Below, in pieces: positions 8,082 to 17,133 of a DNA stretch of 64,000 nt (position 1 is its first letter; each line of letters begins with the position of its first letter). The notes beneath the pieces were generated by a model. It saw only the letters and a list, made by a program, of their open reading frames with translations, was not told the DNA's origin and did not search any database. Both the position numbers and the translations under genes were made by a program. Origin of the DNA: Ochrobactrum sp. Marseille-Q0166. GTDB taxonomy: Bacteria; Pseudomonadota; Alphaproteobacteria; Rhizobiales; Rhizobiaceae. Location of the stretch: assembly GCF_014397025.1 (NCBI RefSeq), contig NZ_JACJUO010000001.1:508501-572500 (forward strand). The letters run 5' to 3'.

Positions 8082-8900
8082 ATGAAGCTTTTTGGAATCT
8101 GGCCACTGGTCACAGAAAGAATTTACAAGTTGCATGGTGCCAAAGTTATTTGGCTGGCCAGAATGCAACGTAAAGGACTGAGGTTTAAGTCTGGAGATAT
8201 TGGTTCCTCGCAAGTGCCTTTCTGGCAGACGCAGAGTTATAATGCCAATATTGGAATCTCTTTTGCAGTAGGCGCTTTCATTTTCGCTTTGGGAAGCATT
8301 TTTATGTTCTGCTCACTGCGCTGGCCTGAATTGGTCAATTTGACCAATCTGACTTTTTTTGCAGGCTCCATACCTTTTACAATTGCCGCAGGGTTACAGC
8401 ATTTTCAATCGGCCAATGCATCGGACTTTAGTGTTCAGGAGGTTGAAGGACATACTCGGTTATCGATTATAGGATGGCATCCAAGTAGTGCAGGTTGGTT
8501 AAGCTCTTTCACGCAGTTTATTGGCACGCTCGCTTTTAATATCAGTACATTTAACAGTATCGCTGCTCCAGGCCGCCCGGAATTGGATGTTCTGGAAATA
8601 TGGGCACCGAATTTTGAAGGCTCTGTCTTGTTTCTGATTTCGGGCTATTTGGCTTTTGTTGAGGTTGGAAACAAACATTGGAGCTGGCGCCCGAAGAGTT
8701 TATCGTGGCAGATCGTTTTTATTAATCTTCTGGGTTGTGTTGCATTTATGATAGCAGCGATTACACCGTCGTCTCCGAACAGAGACGATGCGCTATGGTT
8801 ACTTAGCTATTCCAACACACATACCCTTATCGGTGCGGTGTATTTTTTTATCGGTGCTGTTCTACTTGTCAGGGAGAGCCGTGAGGCCGAACCAAGTTGA
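8082..8900 (+). CDS. Uncharacterised polytopic membrane protein
   Basis: I do not recognise a characterised family with confidence. The ATG at 8082 gives 272 aa. After a soluble N-terminus of about 50 residues there are about six hydrophobic helices, for example ISFAVGAFIFALGSIFMF, FFAGSIPFTIAAGL, FLISGYLAFVEVG and LIGAVYFFIGAVLLV. The loop between helices 2 and 3 is long and polar. It vaguely recalls YrhK-type membrane proteins. The start is unsure: a TTG at 8025 extends the frame and no start has a strong ribosome binding site. The gene stands alone, convergent with the ChaC-like gene with only 11 bases between stops. Confidence 0.7.
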   Translation: MKLFGIWPLVTERIYKLHGAKVIWLARMQRKGLRFKSGDIGSSQVPFWQTQSYNANIGISFAVGAFIFALGSIFMFCSLRWPELVNLTNLTFFAGSIPFTIAAGLQHFQSANASDFSVQEVEGHTRLSIIGWHPSSAGWLSSFTQFIGTLAFNISTFNSIAAPGRPELDVLEIWAPNFEGSVLFLISGYLAFVEVGNKHWSWRPKSLSWQIVFINLLGCVAFMIAAITPSSPNRDDALWLLSYSNTHTLIGAVYFFIGAVLLVRESREAEPS

Positions 8901-8911
8901 TGAAAGTGAGA

Positions 8912-9487
8912 TTAGATATCCGCCGTCTGATATTTCTTGGCCGTGCTGCTGATCAAACGACTGACATGCTCTAGTGCGTGATCGCGCACACGCATATTGC
9001 GCAAATGTTCGACAGTGTTTGAGAGATAATCGATATTTGCACCAGATTCGCCTTGTGCTGATGCGACGATTGCCGCTGCATCCTCTGCTTTAAGAGAGCC
9101 AGCATATTGTGTATGCGTTCGGTCGGCGACATAGGTGACGGCTTGTACATCGCGGCCATCTGCTAGTCGTAGACGTAGCCATTTTTCGTGATAGACGCGA
9201 TTAGCCATTTCACGCTCGCGCAAATAGACCATGACTTCATCCGACATTTCCCCGGGTACACGGAAAGCGATTCCAAGACAGGAACCTCCGGTATCAAGGC
9301 CGAGCACCAGACCAGGGTGATCAGGGGTACCACGATGAACATGTGAATATATGCAAAGACTGCGGCGATAGCCGTGAAGGCGCGCGCGTGCAGTTTCGAC
9401 ATGTGCAAATCCCGGTCGCCACATCAGTGAGCCGTAACCGAATACCCAAAAATCATTTATGTGCTGATTGTCGGTGTGCTTTATCAT
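8912..9487 (-). CDS. Gamma-glutamylcyclotransferase, ChaC-like
   Basis: This 191-aa cytoplasmic protein has the ChaC/GGCT fold. The substrate loop FGYGSLMW lies at 16-23 and a candidate catalytic glutamate is in YLREREM (88-94). Family members cleave the gamma-glutamyl group of glutathione to 5-oxoproline and Cys-Gly; this one probably degrades glutathione. The length is close to bacterial ChaC, with a slightly extended C-terminus. It appears monocistronic. The ATG at 9487 gives the usual short lead before the YGSL motif. Confidence 0.88.
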   Translation of the reverse strand: MIKHTDNQHINDFWVFGYGSLMWRPGFAHVETARARLHGYRRSLCIYSHVHRGTPDHPGLVLGLDTGGSCLGIAFRVPGEMSDEVMVYLREREMANRVYHEKWLRLRLADGRDVQAVTYVADRTHTQYAGSLKAEDAAAIVASAQGESGANIDYLSNTVEHLRNMRVRDHALEHVSRLISSTAKKYQTADI

Positions 9488-9698
9488 GGTAGGAATCTAT
9501 ATAAGTTCAATTATGGCACGTTTTTAACGGCATTCTTAGAATATCCCGCACTTTTTGGTGAGCGGCACTTCACAGGACCCAATCCTGCCATAATATAGCC
9601 ACCTGTTGGAGACAGCAGATTAATTTATGATGCGTCAGGTTCGCAAACTGATATCAGGTTCTGGTAACCAAGTAACTGATTAAATAGAGGCTTTTTTG

Positions 9699-10718
9699 AT
9701 GGCGCATGCTGGTAGTGAAACAAGAAAATCCAGAAAGCGCACAATCACGATAGCGGCTATGGTCGTTGCCCTCGTTGCGGCTTATACGGCTGGTTGGTTC
9801 TATGTCTCAGATAAGATTGAAGCGCGCGCTAAAGCTGATATAGCGAAACTCGCATCTCAGGGGGTAGGCGTTCAGTGTGAGAACCTTCACATGGGCGGAT
9901 ATCCACTGCGTGTGAACGTAGTGTGTTCCAGCATATCTTGGCAGAAACCCTCTGAAGGTATGGCTTTGCGAGCCGGCCGCTTCGCCTCGGGCTCTCCTGT
10001 TTTTGCGCCGCGTTCACTCAGCAATGAACTGAACGGGCCTGCTTTTGTCGAGTTTCCTGGCATTCAGCCGCTAGAGGTCAATTGGAGCAAGTTTACCTCC
10101 AATACACGTCTTGCGCGTCCGTTCCCAACAGAAGTCGAACTTGATGCTCGTGATGTCACAGTCGGCGTGCGGACCGAAACAACAACTACTGAACCCATCA
10201 GCAAGCTTGAGCAGATGAATTTCCGCATGAGCACCGAAGATGATCAGCTCAAGATCAATGGGCGTTTTGCAGCGCTCAAGCTGGAACCATCCGTTATAGG
10301 TAGTGTCAAGAGTCCCGAAATCGACGGTCTGGCTGATATTGAGTTTGCCAATGCCGCAACATTGCTGGCACCGAGCGCTGCACCACTTAACGAACGGCTG
10401 CGTGGTCATAGCGGTGTGATTAATCAGGCTTTTCTGTCCATGCCCAATGGCGCTATGCTTTCGGTCGCCGGTCCATTTTCGGTGGATATGGAAGGTGCGA
10501 TTGATGCTGACTTGAAGGTTACGATGGTCAATCCGCAATCCTTCGCGCAAGCCGGTCAGACTGTGTTTCCAGAACAGGGCGGTAATATCGCTACTGTTCT
10601 TTTTGCCCTTTCCGCCATGCCGAAAGACGAAAACGGCAACCCCGTTATCGAGATTGCCGTTCGTAAGGGTATAGCCAGTGCTGGATTTATTCCATTAGGA
10701 CATTTGCCAACTTTGTAA
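9699..10718 (+). CDS. DUF2125 family protein
   Basis: This 339-aa protein has a basic N-terminus (RKSRKR) and one transmembrane helix at about 16-37. A long beta-rich periplasmic domain follows, with the conserved CENLHMGGYPLRVNVVCSS region near the start. This matches DUF2125, an alphaproteobacterial family of unknown function. The two cysteines around the GGYP motif could form a disulfide. ATG 9699 is preferred over the TTG three bases earlier. The gene is convergent with tyrC and 41 bases from its stop. Confidence 0.85.
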   Translation: MAHAGSETRKSRKRTITIAAMVVALVAAYTAGWFYVSDKIEARAKADIAKLASQGVGVQCENLHMGGYPLRVNVVCSSISWQKPSEGMALRAGRFASGSPVFAPRSLSNELNGPAFVEFPGIQPLEVNWSKFTSNTRLARPFPTEVELDARDVTVGVRTETTTTEPISKLEQMNFRMSTEDDQLKINGRFAALKLEPSVIGSVKSPEIDGLADIEFANAATLLAPSAAPLNERLRGHSGVINQAFLSMPNGAMLSVAGPFSVDMEGAIDADLKVTMVNPQSFAQAGQTVFPEQGGNIATVLFALSAMPKDENGNPVIEIAVRKGIASAGFIPLGHLPTL

Positions 10719-10759
10719 GGCCTTATGGAATAGGGCAGAGCATTTGTCTGCCCCGATTA

Positions 10760-11698
10760 TTATTTCTTTTCGCTGATTTCAGTGGCTGCCTGACGTCCGA
10801 AGTTTGGTGCGTCGACTTCCTGACCGGCATCGATAATGCTGCGACGCACCGCACGCGTGCGTGTGAATAGATCAAACAGAGCCTCACCATCACCCCAGCG
10901 AATCGAACGCTGCAATGAAGCGAGATCTTCCGAAAAACGCGCCAGCATCTCAAGGATTGCGTCCTTGTTATGCAGGCAGACATCGCGCCACATGGTTGGA
11001 TCAGATGCGGCCAGACGCGTAAAATCACGGAAACCCGAAGCCGAATATTTGATGACTTCCGATTTTGTCACCTGCTCCAGATCACTGGCTGTACCAACGA
11101 TGTTATAGGCGATGATATGCGGAAGATGCGAGACGATGGCCAGCACCAGATCGTGATGCTGTGGGTCCATCTGATCAAGGCGCGAGCCGCAAGCCGTCCA
11201 GAAGGCGGAAAGCTTGTCGATAGCCCCCTGATCTGTGTCCGGCAGAGGCGTAAGGATGCACCAGCGATTGGTGAAAAGTTCGGCAAAACCAGCATCGGGA
11301 CCTGAATATTCCGTACCCGCAAGAGGATGACCGGGAATGAAATGCACATTGTCCGGCAGTTCCGGCTGCATCTGGGCGATGACGGAGGCCTTGGTGGAGC
11401 CCACATCGGTGACGATGGCGCCTGGCTTAAGATGTGCCGCAATCTGCTTGGCAACGGTGCCGGACGAACCGACCGGCACCGATACGATGACGAGATCGGC
11501 ATCTTGGACGGCTTGCGCACTATCGGTTGAGTAGCTGTCGCCGAGGTTCAGTTCCTCGGCGCGCTTCAAGGTTTCGGCACTGCGTGTTGCAATGGCGATA
11601 TGATTGACGAGGCCTTCGCGGCGAATGACACGTGCCAGCGATGAGCCGATGAGGCCAATACCGATGAGCGCGATTTTTTCGAAATGGATCGTGGACAT
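10760..11698 (-). CDS. tyrC: Prephenate/arogenate dehydrogenase
   Basis: This 312-aa TyrA-family enzyme oxidatively decarboxylates prephenate or arogenate in tyrosine synthesis. The Rossmann motif GIGLIG is at 13-18. The conserved VPVGSSG, GSTKASV and PGHPLAGTEYSG segments follow in the expected order, and the helical C-terminal dimerisation domain is present (SHLPHIIAYNIVG, FRDFTRLA). There is no chorismate mutase or ACT domain, so it is monofunctional; NAD versus NADP and prephenate versus arogenate preference cannot be read. It starts four bases after the hisC stop and is clearly co-transcribed with it. Confidence 0.93.
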   Translation of the reverse strand: MSTIHFEKIALIGIGLIGSSLARVIRREGLVNHIAIATRSAETLKRAEELNLGDSYSTDSAQAVQDADLVIVSVPVGSSGTVAKQIAAHLKPGAIVTDVGSTKASVIAQMQPELPDNVHFIPGHPLAGTEYSGPDAGFAELFTNRWCILTPLPDTDQGAIDKLSAFWTACGSRLDQMDPQHHDLVLAIVSHLPHIIAYNIVGTASDLEQVTKSEVIKYSASGFRDFTRLAASDPTMWRDVCLHNKDAILEMLARFSEDLASLQRSIRWGDGEALFDLFTRTRAVRRSIIDAGQEVDAPNFGRQAATEISEKK

Positions 11699-11702
11699 CG
11701 TC

Positions 11703-12809
11703 TTATTTCAAAAACTCGGTCAAAGCAGCCACAACGCCACGATTGGCTTCTTCCGTACCAACCGTCATGCGCAGCGCATTCGGAAAACCATAGCCACCCA
11801 CGCGACGCAGGATATAGCCGCGCCTGGAAAGCCATTCATCAGCCCTATCTGCCGAATATCGGGTATCGTCAAGGAAGTGGATTAAAACGAAGTTGGTGAC
11901 GGAAGGTGTCACGCGCAGCCCAAGCTTGGTGAACTCATCAGTAAGCCAGGACAGCCACTTTTCATTGTATTCAACCGATTTTGCAACATGAGCTCGATCA
12001 CGGATTGCAGCAGCCCCCGCAGCGATTGCTGCGGAGTTCATGTTGAAGGGGCCGCGGATACGGTTGATGGCATCGATGATGTGCAGCGGCGCATACATCC
12101 AGCCGATGCGCAGGCCTGGCAGGCCGTGAATCTTTGAGAATGTGCGCGTCATGACGACGTTCTCATTTGACGAGACCAGTTCAAGACCCGCCTCATAATC
12201 ATTCCGGCGAACATATTCTGCATAAGCGCCATCAAGTACGAGCAAGACGTTTTTCGGCAGCCCGGCGTGAAGACGACGTACTTCCTCGAATGGCAGATAG
12301 GTGCCCGTCGGATTGGCCGGATTTGCAATAAAGACGATCTTCGTGCGTGGTGAAAGGCTGGCGAGTATTGCATCAACGTCAATGCGCTCGTCCTTTTCCT
12401 TGGCTGTCACCGGATTTGCACCCGCACCCATCGACTGGATTTTATAAACAGCAAAACCGTGTTCGGTGACGATAGTTTCATCACCTGGAGCCAAATAAGT
12501 CTGGCAGATAAGTCCGAGCAACTCATCCGATCCGTTGCCGCACATGATGTTGCCAATATTAAGTCCCTGTACTTCGGCAATCGCTTCGCGCAGGGCCTGC
12601 GCCTGACCATCGGGGTAGATCGCCAAAGCGTCTGCCAAGTGTCGATAAGCTTCTATTGCATGTGGACTGGGGCCAATTGGGGTTTCATTGGAGGAGAGCT
12701 TATAGACTTTTGCAACGCCTTCCACGTGTTCCTTGCCTGGAACATAGGCTGCAATATCGAGCAGGCCGGTTTTAGGCTGGGGACGGGAAAGGTCTTGCGT
12801 ATTGGTCAT
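11703..12809 (-). CDS. hisC: Histidinol-phosphate aminotransferase (may also act on aromatic substrates)
   Basis: This 368-aa PLP-dependent class II aminotransferase has the HisC features: N-terminal [12 protein letters not shown], the NPANPTGT loop at 163-170, D-x-AYAEY at 193-199, the PLP lysine K226 in [10 protein letters not shown], and R234. It converts imidazole acetol phosphate to histidinol phosphate. Because tyrC follows after four bases, it may also transaminate prephenate or 4-hydroxyphenylpyruvate, as proposed for the same gene pair in other bacteria. That is an inference. Confidence 0.93.
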   Translation of the reverse strand: MTNTQDLSRPQPKTGLLDIAAYVPGKEHVEGVAKVYKLSSNETPIGPSPHAIEAYRHLADALAIYPDGQAQALREAIAEVQGLNIGNIMCGNGSDELLGLICQTYLAPGDETIVTEHGFAVYKIQSMGAGANPVTAKEKDERIDVDAILASLSPRTKIVFIANPANPTGTYLPFEEVRRLHAGLPKNVLLVLDGAYAEYVRRNDYEAGLELVSSNENVVMTRTFSKIHGLPGLRIGWMYAPLHIIDAINRIRGPFNMNSAAIAAGAAAIRDRAHVAKSVEYNEKWLSWLTDEFTKLGLRVTPSVTNFVLIHFLDDTRYSADRADEWLSRRGYILRRVGGYGFPNALRMTVGTEEANRGVVAALTEFLK

Positions 12810-12911
12810 GATTTTGGCTCCGCCAAAAGGACTGATGTTAAGGTTGCGTAGCGGGCATAAACCTCCGCTGCGTGCAAGTCGAGAAAAACCTTGCTGTGAA
12901 AGGATGTAGTG

Positions 12912-13679
12912 CTACTTTTTGGATTCTTTGGGAGCTGTTTTTCGCAAGCCGCTGACCGGTGTTCCCTGTGGTGCCAGAACTGGCACAAAGACACGGCGTG
13001 ATGAGCGTTGTGCAACTGGCAACCCCTGATAAAGCCGTTTCTGCGCTTCGATAACCAGAACGCCGGAAAACAGTGGCCAGAGCTTGCGGCCTAGGCCTTC
13101 AATCGCCATGCAGGGGCGCATCATCCAGCGACGTTTGACAGGCGGAAAATGCAGCGCATTGCTGATTGTGTTGACACTGAAATTGGCCTCGCGCAGCAAG
13201 GCTGTCAACTGTGTGCGGCTGTAAGGGCGGCCACTGCCGAATGGCGTGCGGTCGAGACGCGCCCAGACACCGCGACGGTTCGGCACCACGATGACGAGCC
13301 GGCCGTTGGGGGCCAGCACCCGCCACATTTCTTTGAGCGTTTCAGAAGCGTTTTCGGCATATTCCAGCGCATGAACCATTAACACCCGGTCGATGGAAGA
13401 ATCAGGCAAGGGCAATTCTTCGTCGAAAACCAATGCCGTGCTGGATTTTCCTGATGATGGCCATGCAACAGCACCCTGTCCGGCAGGCATGAAAGCAAAG
13501 CTGCGTTCTGTATCGGCGCTGAAACGGTCGAGATAGGGGAGACTATAACCAAGCCCCACAAGACGTTCGCCTGGTACATGTCCCCATAGTGCTGCAAGTG
13601 CCATGCGAATAGAGCGCTCGGCAAGATGGCCAAGGGTGGTTTCGTAAAAGGAACGTAGTTCGATAATGTCCGGATGCAT
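12912..13679 (-). CDS. Class I SAM-dependent methyltransferase, substrate unknown
   Basis: The protein has 255 aa from the ATG at 13679; a GTG at 13688 would add three residues. It is a Methyltransf_11-type fold with a degenerate SAM loop (VGLGYSLPYL), an acidic strand (LPLPDSSIDRVLMVHALEY) and the motif LKEMWRVLAPNGRLVIVVPNRRG. The C-terminal third is basic (SSRRVFV, SGLRKTAPKESKK). It lies upstream of hisC on the same strand with a 100-base gap, so co-transcription is possible. The substrate is not evident. Confidence 0.82.
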   Translation of the reverse strand: MHPDIIELRSFYETTLGHLAERSIRMALAALWGHVPGERLVGLGYSLPYLDRFSADTERSFAFMPAGQGAVAWPSSGKSSTALVFDEELPLPDSSIDRVLMVHALEYAENASETLKEMWRVLAPNGRLVIVVPNRRGVWARLDRTPFGSGRPYSRTQLTALLREANFSVNTISNALHFPPVKRRWMMRPCMAIEGLGRKLWPLFSGVLVIEAQKRLYQGLPVAQRSSRRVFVPVLAPQGTPVSGLRKTAPKESKK

Positions 13680-13772
13680 GCCTGGCACGCTATATCAAAT
13701 CAATAAAATGGCAAATGATTATGCTTCATCTGGCTCATCGCAAAGTCGTGCGTTCCTAAATGGTGCAATTTT

Positions 13773-13803
13773 CTGAAAGCATGCTATAGAGCGTGCCTTT
13801 CAG
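13773..13803. promoter_or_regulatory. Inverted repeat upstream of hpt
   Basis: CTGAAAGCA (13773-13781) pairs with TGC-CTTTCAG (13794-13803) with one bulged base. The centre contains GCTATAGAGC, which could be a -10 element. It ends about 25 bases before the hpt ribosome binding site. It may be an operator or a leader hairpin; no regulator can be assigned. Confidence 0.4.
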
Positions 13804-13839
13804 AACTAAGCGATGCTTGTAAATCAGGAGACGCAGCAG

Positions 13840-14376
13840 ATGCCTCAGGTCGGCGGCAAAACCATTGACGTGCTTTTCAGCCCGGAGGAAATCGCTGCGC
13901 GTAATCTCGCGCTGGCAAAGGAAATCGCCGGTCGCGATTTTCATAATCTGCTGACAATTTCCATTCTCAAAGGCTCTTTCATTTTCGCAGCGGATCTTAT
14001 TCGTGCAATGCATGATGCAGGGGTTGAGCCGGATGTCGAATTCATCACGGTTTCAAGCTATGGCAAGGGTACGACCAGCACGGAAGTACGTCTGCTGCGC
14101 GATATCGACAGCGATGTAAAAGATCGCGACGTTTTACTGATCGATGACATCCTCGAATCAGGCAAGACGCTCAAATTTGTGCGTGAGCTGATGATTGAGC
14201 GTGGCGCGCGTAGCGTCAGCATTGCCGTGCTTCTCGACAAGAGCATGCGTCGAAAAGTTGATCTTGACGCCGATTTTGTCGCTTTCGAATGTCCAGACTA
14301 TTTCGTTGTTGGTTATGGCATGGATGTCGGCCATTCCTTTCGCCAACTTCCATATGTCGGTCATGTGAAGGAATAG
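13840..14376 (+). CDS. hpt: Hypoxanthine phosphoribosyltransferase
   Basis: This 178-aa cytoplasmic purine salvage enzyme makes IMP or GMP from hypoxanthine or guanine and PRPP. The PRPP-binding motif VLLIDDILESGKT is at 98-110, the loop SILKGSFIFAADL at 41-53, and the C-terminal FVVGYGMD is the usual base-binding region. The start at 13840 is chosen over the ATG at 13813 because AGGAG lies 9 bases upstream of it and the resulting length equals E. coli Hpt. It is monocistronic and convergent with the TIGR02302 gene. Confidence 0.95.
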   Translation: MPQVGGKTIDVLFSPEEIAARNLALAKEIAGRDFHNLLTISILKGSFIFAADLIRAMHDAGVEPDVEFITVSSYGKGTTSTEVRLLRDIDSDVKDRDVLLIDDILESGKTLKFVRELMIERGARSVSIAVLLDKSMRRKVDLDADFVAFECPDYFVVGYGMDVGHSFRQLPYVGHVKE

Positions 14377-14404
14377 TACCAGATTTCTGGCTGCTGTTTT
14401 GGCG

Positions 14405-17050
14405 TCAATCGAACTGCAGCAGCCGCTGGAGATATTCCTTTTCCATCTGCGGGGTCAGCGCATCGCCAAGCTTGCGGCGAATCTCATCCAGAATCTGACG
14501 GGCGCGCTGAATATCGATCTCTCCAGGTATCTTGACGCCGTCGCCATCAGACGGACCGTTGTTGCCTTGCTGGCGACCGAGCGGATCACGGCCATTTTGA
14601 CCGCTCTGCCCCTGAGCGTCCTGTCCCATGGCCTGCTGCATCTTCTGTATCATATCGCGGCCACCGCGGCGAAGTGCTTCCAAAGCACTGCCTTGCTGAT
14701 CGCCTGCTTCCGAGCCTTCATTGCGACCAAGTGCATCGGCGGCCATGCCCATGGATTTTCCGGCGTCGGAGAAATCCTGATTGGGATCAATGCCCATGCC
14801 CTTGAGGTCTTCATTGAACTTCTTCAGCTCGTCTTGAAGTGCCTGCTGCTGCTGTTGCAGCTTGCGCATGGCTTCCGCGAGATCTGAAGGCGTATCGCCG
14901 GGCTGGACACCCTGACCTTGACCCTGTTGCGATTCGCCCTGTCCCATAGGGCCCGTATCGCCGGGAAGCTGGTCGTCCCCATATTCGCCTTCGCCGCTGC
15001 CATATTGCTGTTGCTGCATCTGCTGATCGAGTTTGAATGTCTCGTTCATCATCTGTTGCTGGCGGCGCATCAGATCACCAAGCTTGTTCATCTGCTGCTG
15101 CATCTGGTTGGCTTGGCCCTGACCTTGCCCCTGCTGGCCGGGCTGCGCCTGTTGCCCCATCTGCAGATTGTTCATCAGGTCCTGCAGTTGCGACAGAAGC
15201 TGTTCAGCCTGATCACGCGAACCTTGACGAGCCAGATTTTCAATCTGGTCCATCATGCGCTGCAAATCCTTGTCGGTCAGCATGCGTGCATTCGGGTCCG
15301 TCGGCTGGTTGCGTGCATTCGGGTTCTGCTGCTGACGCTGGGCGAATTCACGCAGGAACTGCTGCATCGCTTCGCGCAATTCGGCCGTCAGCTTTTCGAT
15401 TTCTTCCTGAGAAGCACCGTTCTGCAAGGCGTTACGCAATGCTTCCTGCGCCTGACGCAAACGCCTTTCTGCTGCTGACAGATTGCCGTCTTCAATACCG
15501 AGCGCAACCTGCCACATATAATCGGCTGTATCTCGCAAGGTGTCGTCGCTGGTCGCAAGTTTCAGCCGCGTGCGGATCGTCACGAGACCCAAATAATGGG
15601 CGGTGTTCTTAATCGTTTCCTCTGGCCGCAACATCAATGCAGAAAGCATGTCGCGCACATGGTCGCGTTGCGTTGCATCAAGCGCCAGAATACGGCGCTG
15701 CTCGGCAACAGCCTTGGCCAGCGGATTGGAGAAAGGGCGTTCAGGCAGCGTGATGATTTTTGTTTCGCTGCGTCCGAACTTGCCTGCTGCGTCTGCTGCA
15801 ACAAGTGTCAGTGCCACTTTCTGGCCGGCCCAAGGATGCTGGGTCAGATCTTTCGACGTCGTTGCCTCTTTCGATCCACGGCGGGGAAGGGCAAGCGGTA
15901 ATTCAGGCGCATCATAAAGAGGAGCGGTTTCCTCTTCCTCATGATCAATATCAAGCGGTACGACTTCACCATAGGCCTTGGTGGCACCGTAATCGTCGCT
16001 GATCTCATAGCTAAGCTGCAAAGTGCCATTGAGTGCGCGGCCCGGCTCTTTGGTGAGGCGGATTGTCGGCGCATTGTCTGGCGTGACAGCAAATGTCCAG
16101 CTGAGATCATTGCCCGAAAGGTTCAGGGTTTCGTCCTGTTGAAGATCGTAGCGGAAGTTGCGGCTGCCATCGACATTGGTCTGCTGTTCAGCCGTTGCAT
16201 CTTCGCCTTCCTTGGGTGCGATAGGCTGTACTTCACGACGATGTCCGGTCGCATCGGTTGCTGTCAATCTTTCAGAACTGCCGCCGATTACGCGAATATT
16301 GACGATGCTGCCCTGCGGTACGGTTATAGGCTTTTCGACATTGCCTTCATCAGCATTGGTGCTGAGGAATACCGGCGCGCGGCCCGTATACTGTGGTGGC
16401 GTTACCCAGGCATCGACGCGGGCAACAGCGGTGGCACTACCGGCGCGGATATGAAAAGCATCGGCGATGCGCCCGCTATTTGGGCTAAGGCTATAGGCGG
16501 AAGCGGTCACGAACAGCAGCGCCACGATTGCGCGCAGTGCAAAAGGATCACGCTCAGGAATATGTGGACGCGGTACGCCTGACTGCAGGTTTTTCAGGCG
16601 CTCGGCCATGCGGCGCTTGTGCTCCCGCCAGAGAGCGACCGCAAAAGGATCATTGTTGCCGGTCGCCATTTGCCCGGTTTGCACGGCCAAGGGTTCATGG
16701 ATCAGACCGTTTACATCTTCAATGCGTGCGGTAATGGCATCTTCACCGGGCAGGCGGAAACGAAACGGCAGATAGAGCGCGACAAGTGCCGCCAAAGCAA
16801 AAAGCCCAAGCACACCCAGATGCAGCCAGCGCGGCATCAGCGCAAAAAGCCCAAGCCAGCTTAAGCTTGCAAAAAGCGCAATCAACAGAATCAGCGGCAG
16901 TACGAGAGGCCAGAGTCGCTCGAAACTGATCGTCAGAAAGCTTTGCAGGCGAAGGCGGCGCAGGGCTGCACCTTCGCCGGAAAACAGGCGGAAAAACGCA
17001 TCGCGCTTGCGGTTTGGCAAGTCTTTGCTGTCTTTTCTCTGTTGTGTCAT
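14405..17050 (-). CDS. TIGR02302 (DUF4175) family membrane protein
   Basis: This 881-aa protein matches the alphaproteobacterial TIGR02302/DUF4175 family of unknown function. The N-terminal 100 residues hold a basic segment and two strong helices (about 50-72 and 78-96), and a third hydrophobic stretch lies near 170-187. The middle region is beta-rich and probably periplasmic. From about residue 560 it becomes helical and very Gln-rich, with runs such as QQQQQ and QGQGQGQ separated by Met-rich DLMNNLQMG-type pieces, then an ordered C-terminus (IQRARQILDEIRRKLGD). It follows lysA on the same strand after 83 bases. Long frames on the opposite strand mirror its low-complexity coding and are not genes. 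Confidence 0.85.
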   Translation of the reverse strand: MTQQRKDSKDLPNRKRDAFFRLFSGEGAALRRLRLQSFLTISFERLWPLVLPLILLIALFASLSWLGLFALMPRWLHLGVLGLFALAALVALYLPFRFRLPGEDAITARIEDVNGLIHEPLAVQTGQMATGNNDPFAVALWREHKRRMAERLKNLQSGVPRPHIPERDPFALRAIVALLFVTASAYSLSPNSGRIADAFHIRAGSATAVARVDAWVTPPQYTGRAPVFLSTNADEGNVEKPITVPQGSIVNIRVIGGSSERLTATDATGHRREVQPIAPKEGEDATAEQQTNVDGSRNFRYDLQQDETLNLSGNDLSWTFAVTPDNAPTIRLTKEPGRALNGTLQLSYEISDDYGATKAYGEVVPLDIDHEEEETAPLYDAPELPLALPRRGSKEATTSKDLTQHPWAGQKVALTLVAADAAGKFGRSETKIITLPERPFSNPLAKAVAEQRRILALDATQRDHVRDMLSALMLRPEETIKNTAHYLGLVTIRTRLKLATSDDTLRDTADYMWQVALGIEDGNLSAAERRLRQAQEALRNALQNGASQEEIEKLTAELREAMQQFLREFAQRQQQNPNARNQPTDPNARMLTDKDLQRMMDQIENLARQGSRDQAEQLLSQLQDLMNNLQMGQQAQPGQQGQGQGQANQMQQQMNKLGDLMRRQQQMMNETFKLDQQMQQQQYGSGEGEYGDDQLPGDTGPMGQGESQQGQGQGVQPGDTPSDLAEAMRKLQQQQQALQDELKKFNEDLKGMGIDPNQDFSDAGKSMGMAADALGRNEGSEAGDQQGSALEALRRGGRDMIQKMQQAMGQDAQGQSGQNGRDPLGRQQGNNGPSDGDGVKIPGEIDIQRARQILDEIRRKLGDALTPQMEKEYLQRLLQFD

Positions 17051-17133
17051 CGGGTCTTTCTGATGCGTGTAACGCCTATGGTTGTTTCATAGAATAACAC
17101 GCATCATGGCAAAGGCGAGGCTGGGCCTCTAAT

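Noticed and set aside
14399..15612. Several long plus-strand frames opposite the TIGR02302 gene
   Set aside because: They mirror the Gln-rich repeats of the real gene (Leu/Cys/Ala-rich readouts) and have no start signals.
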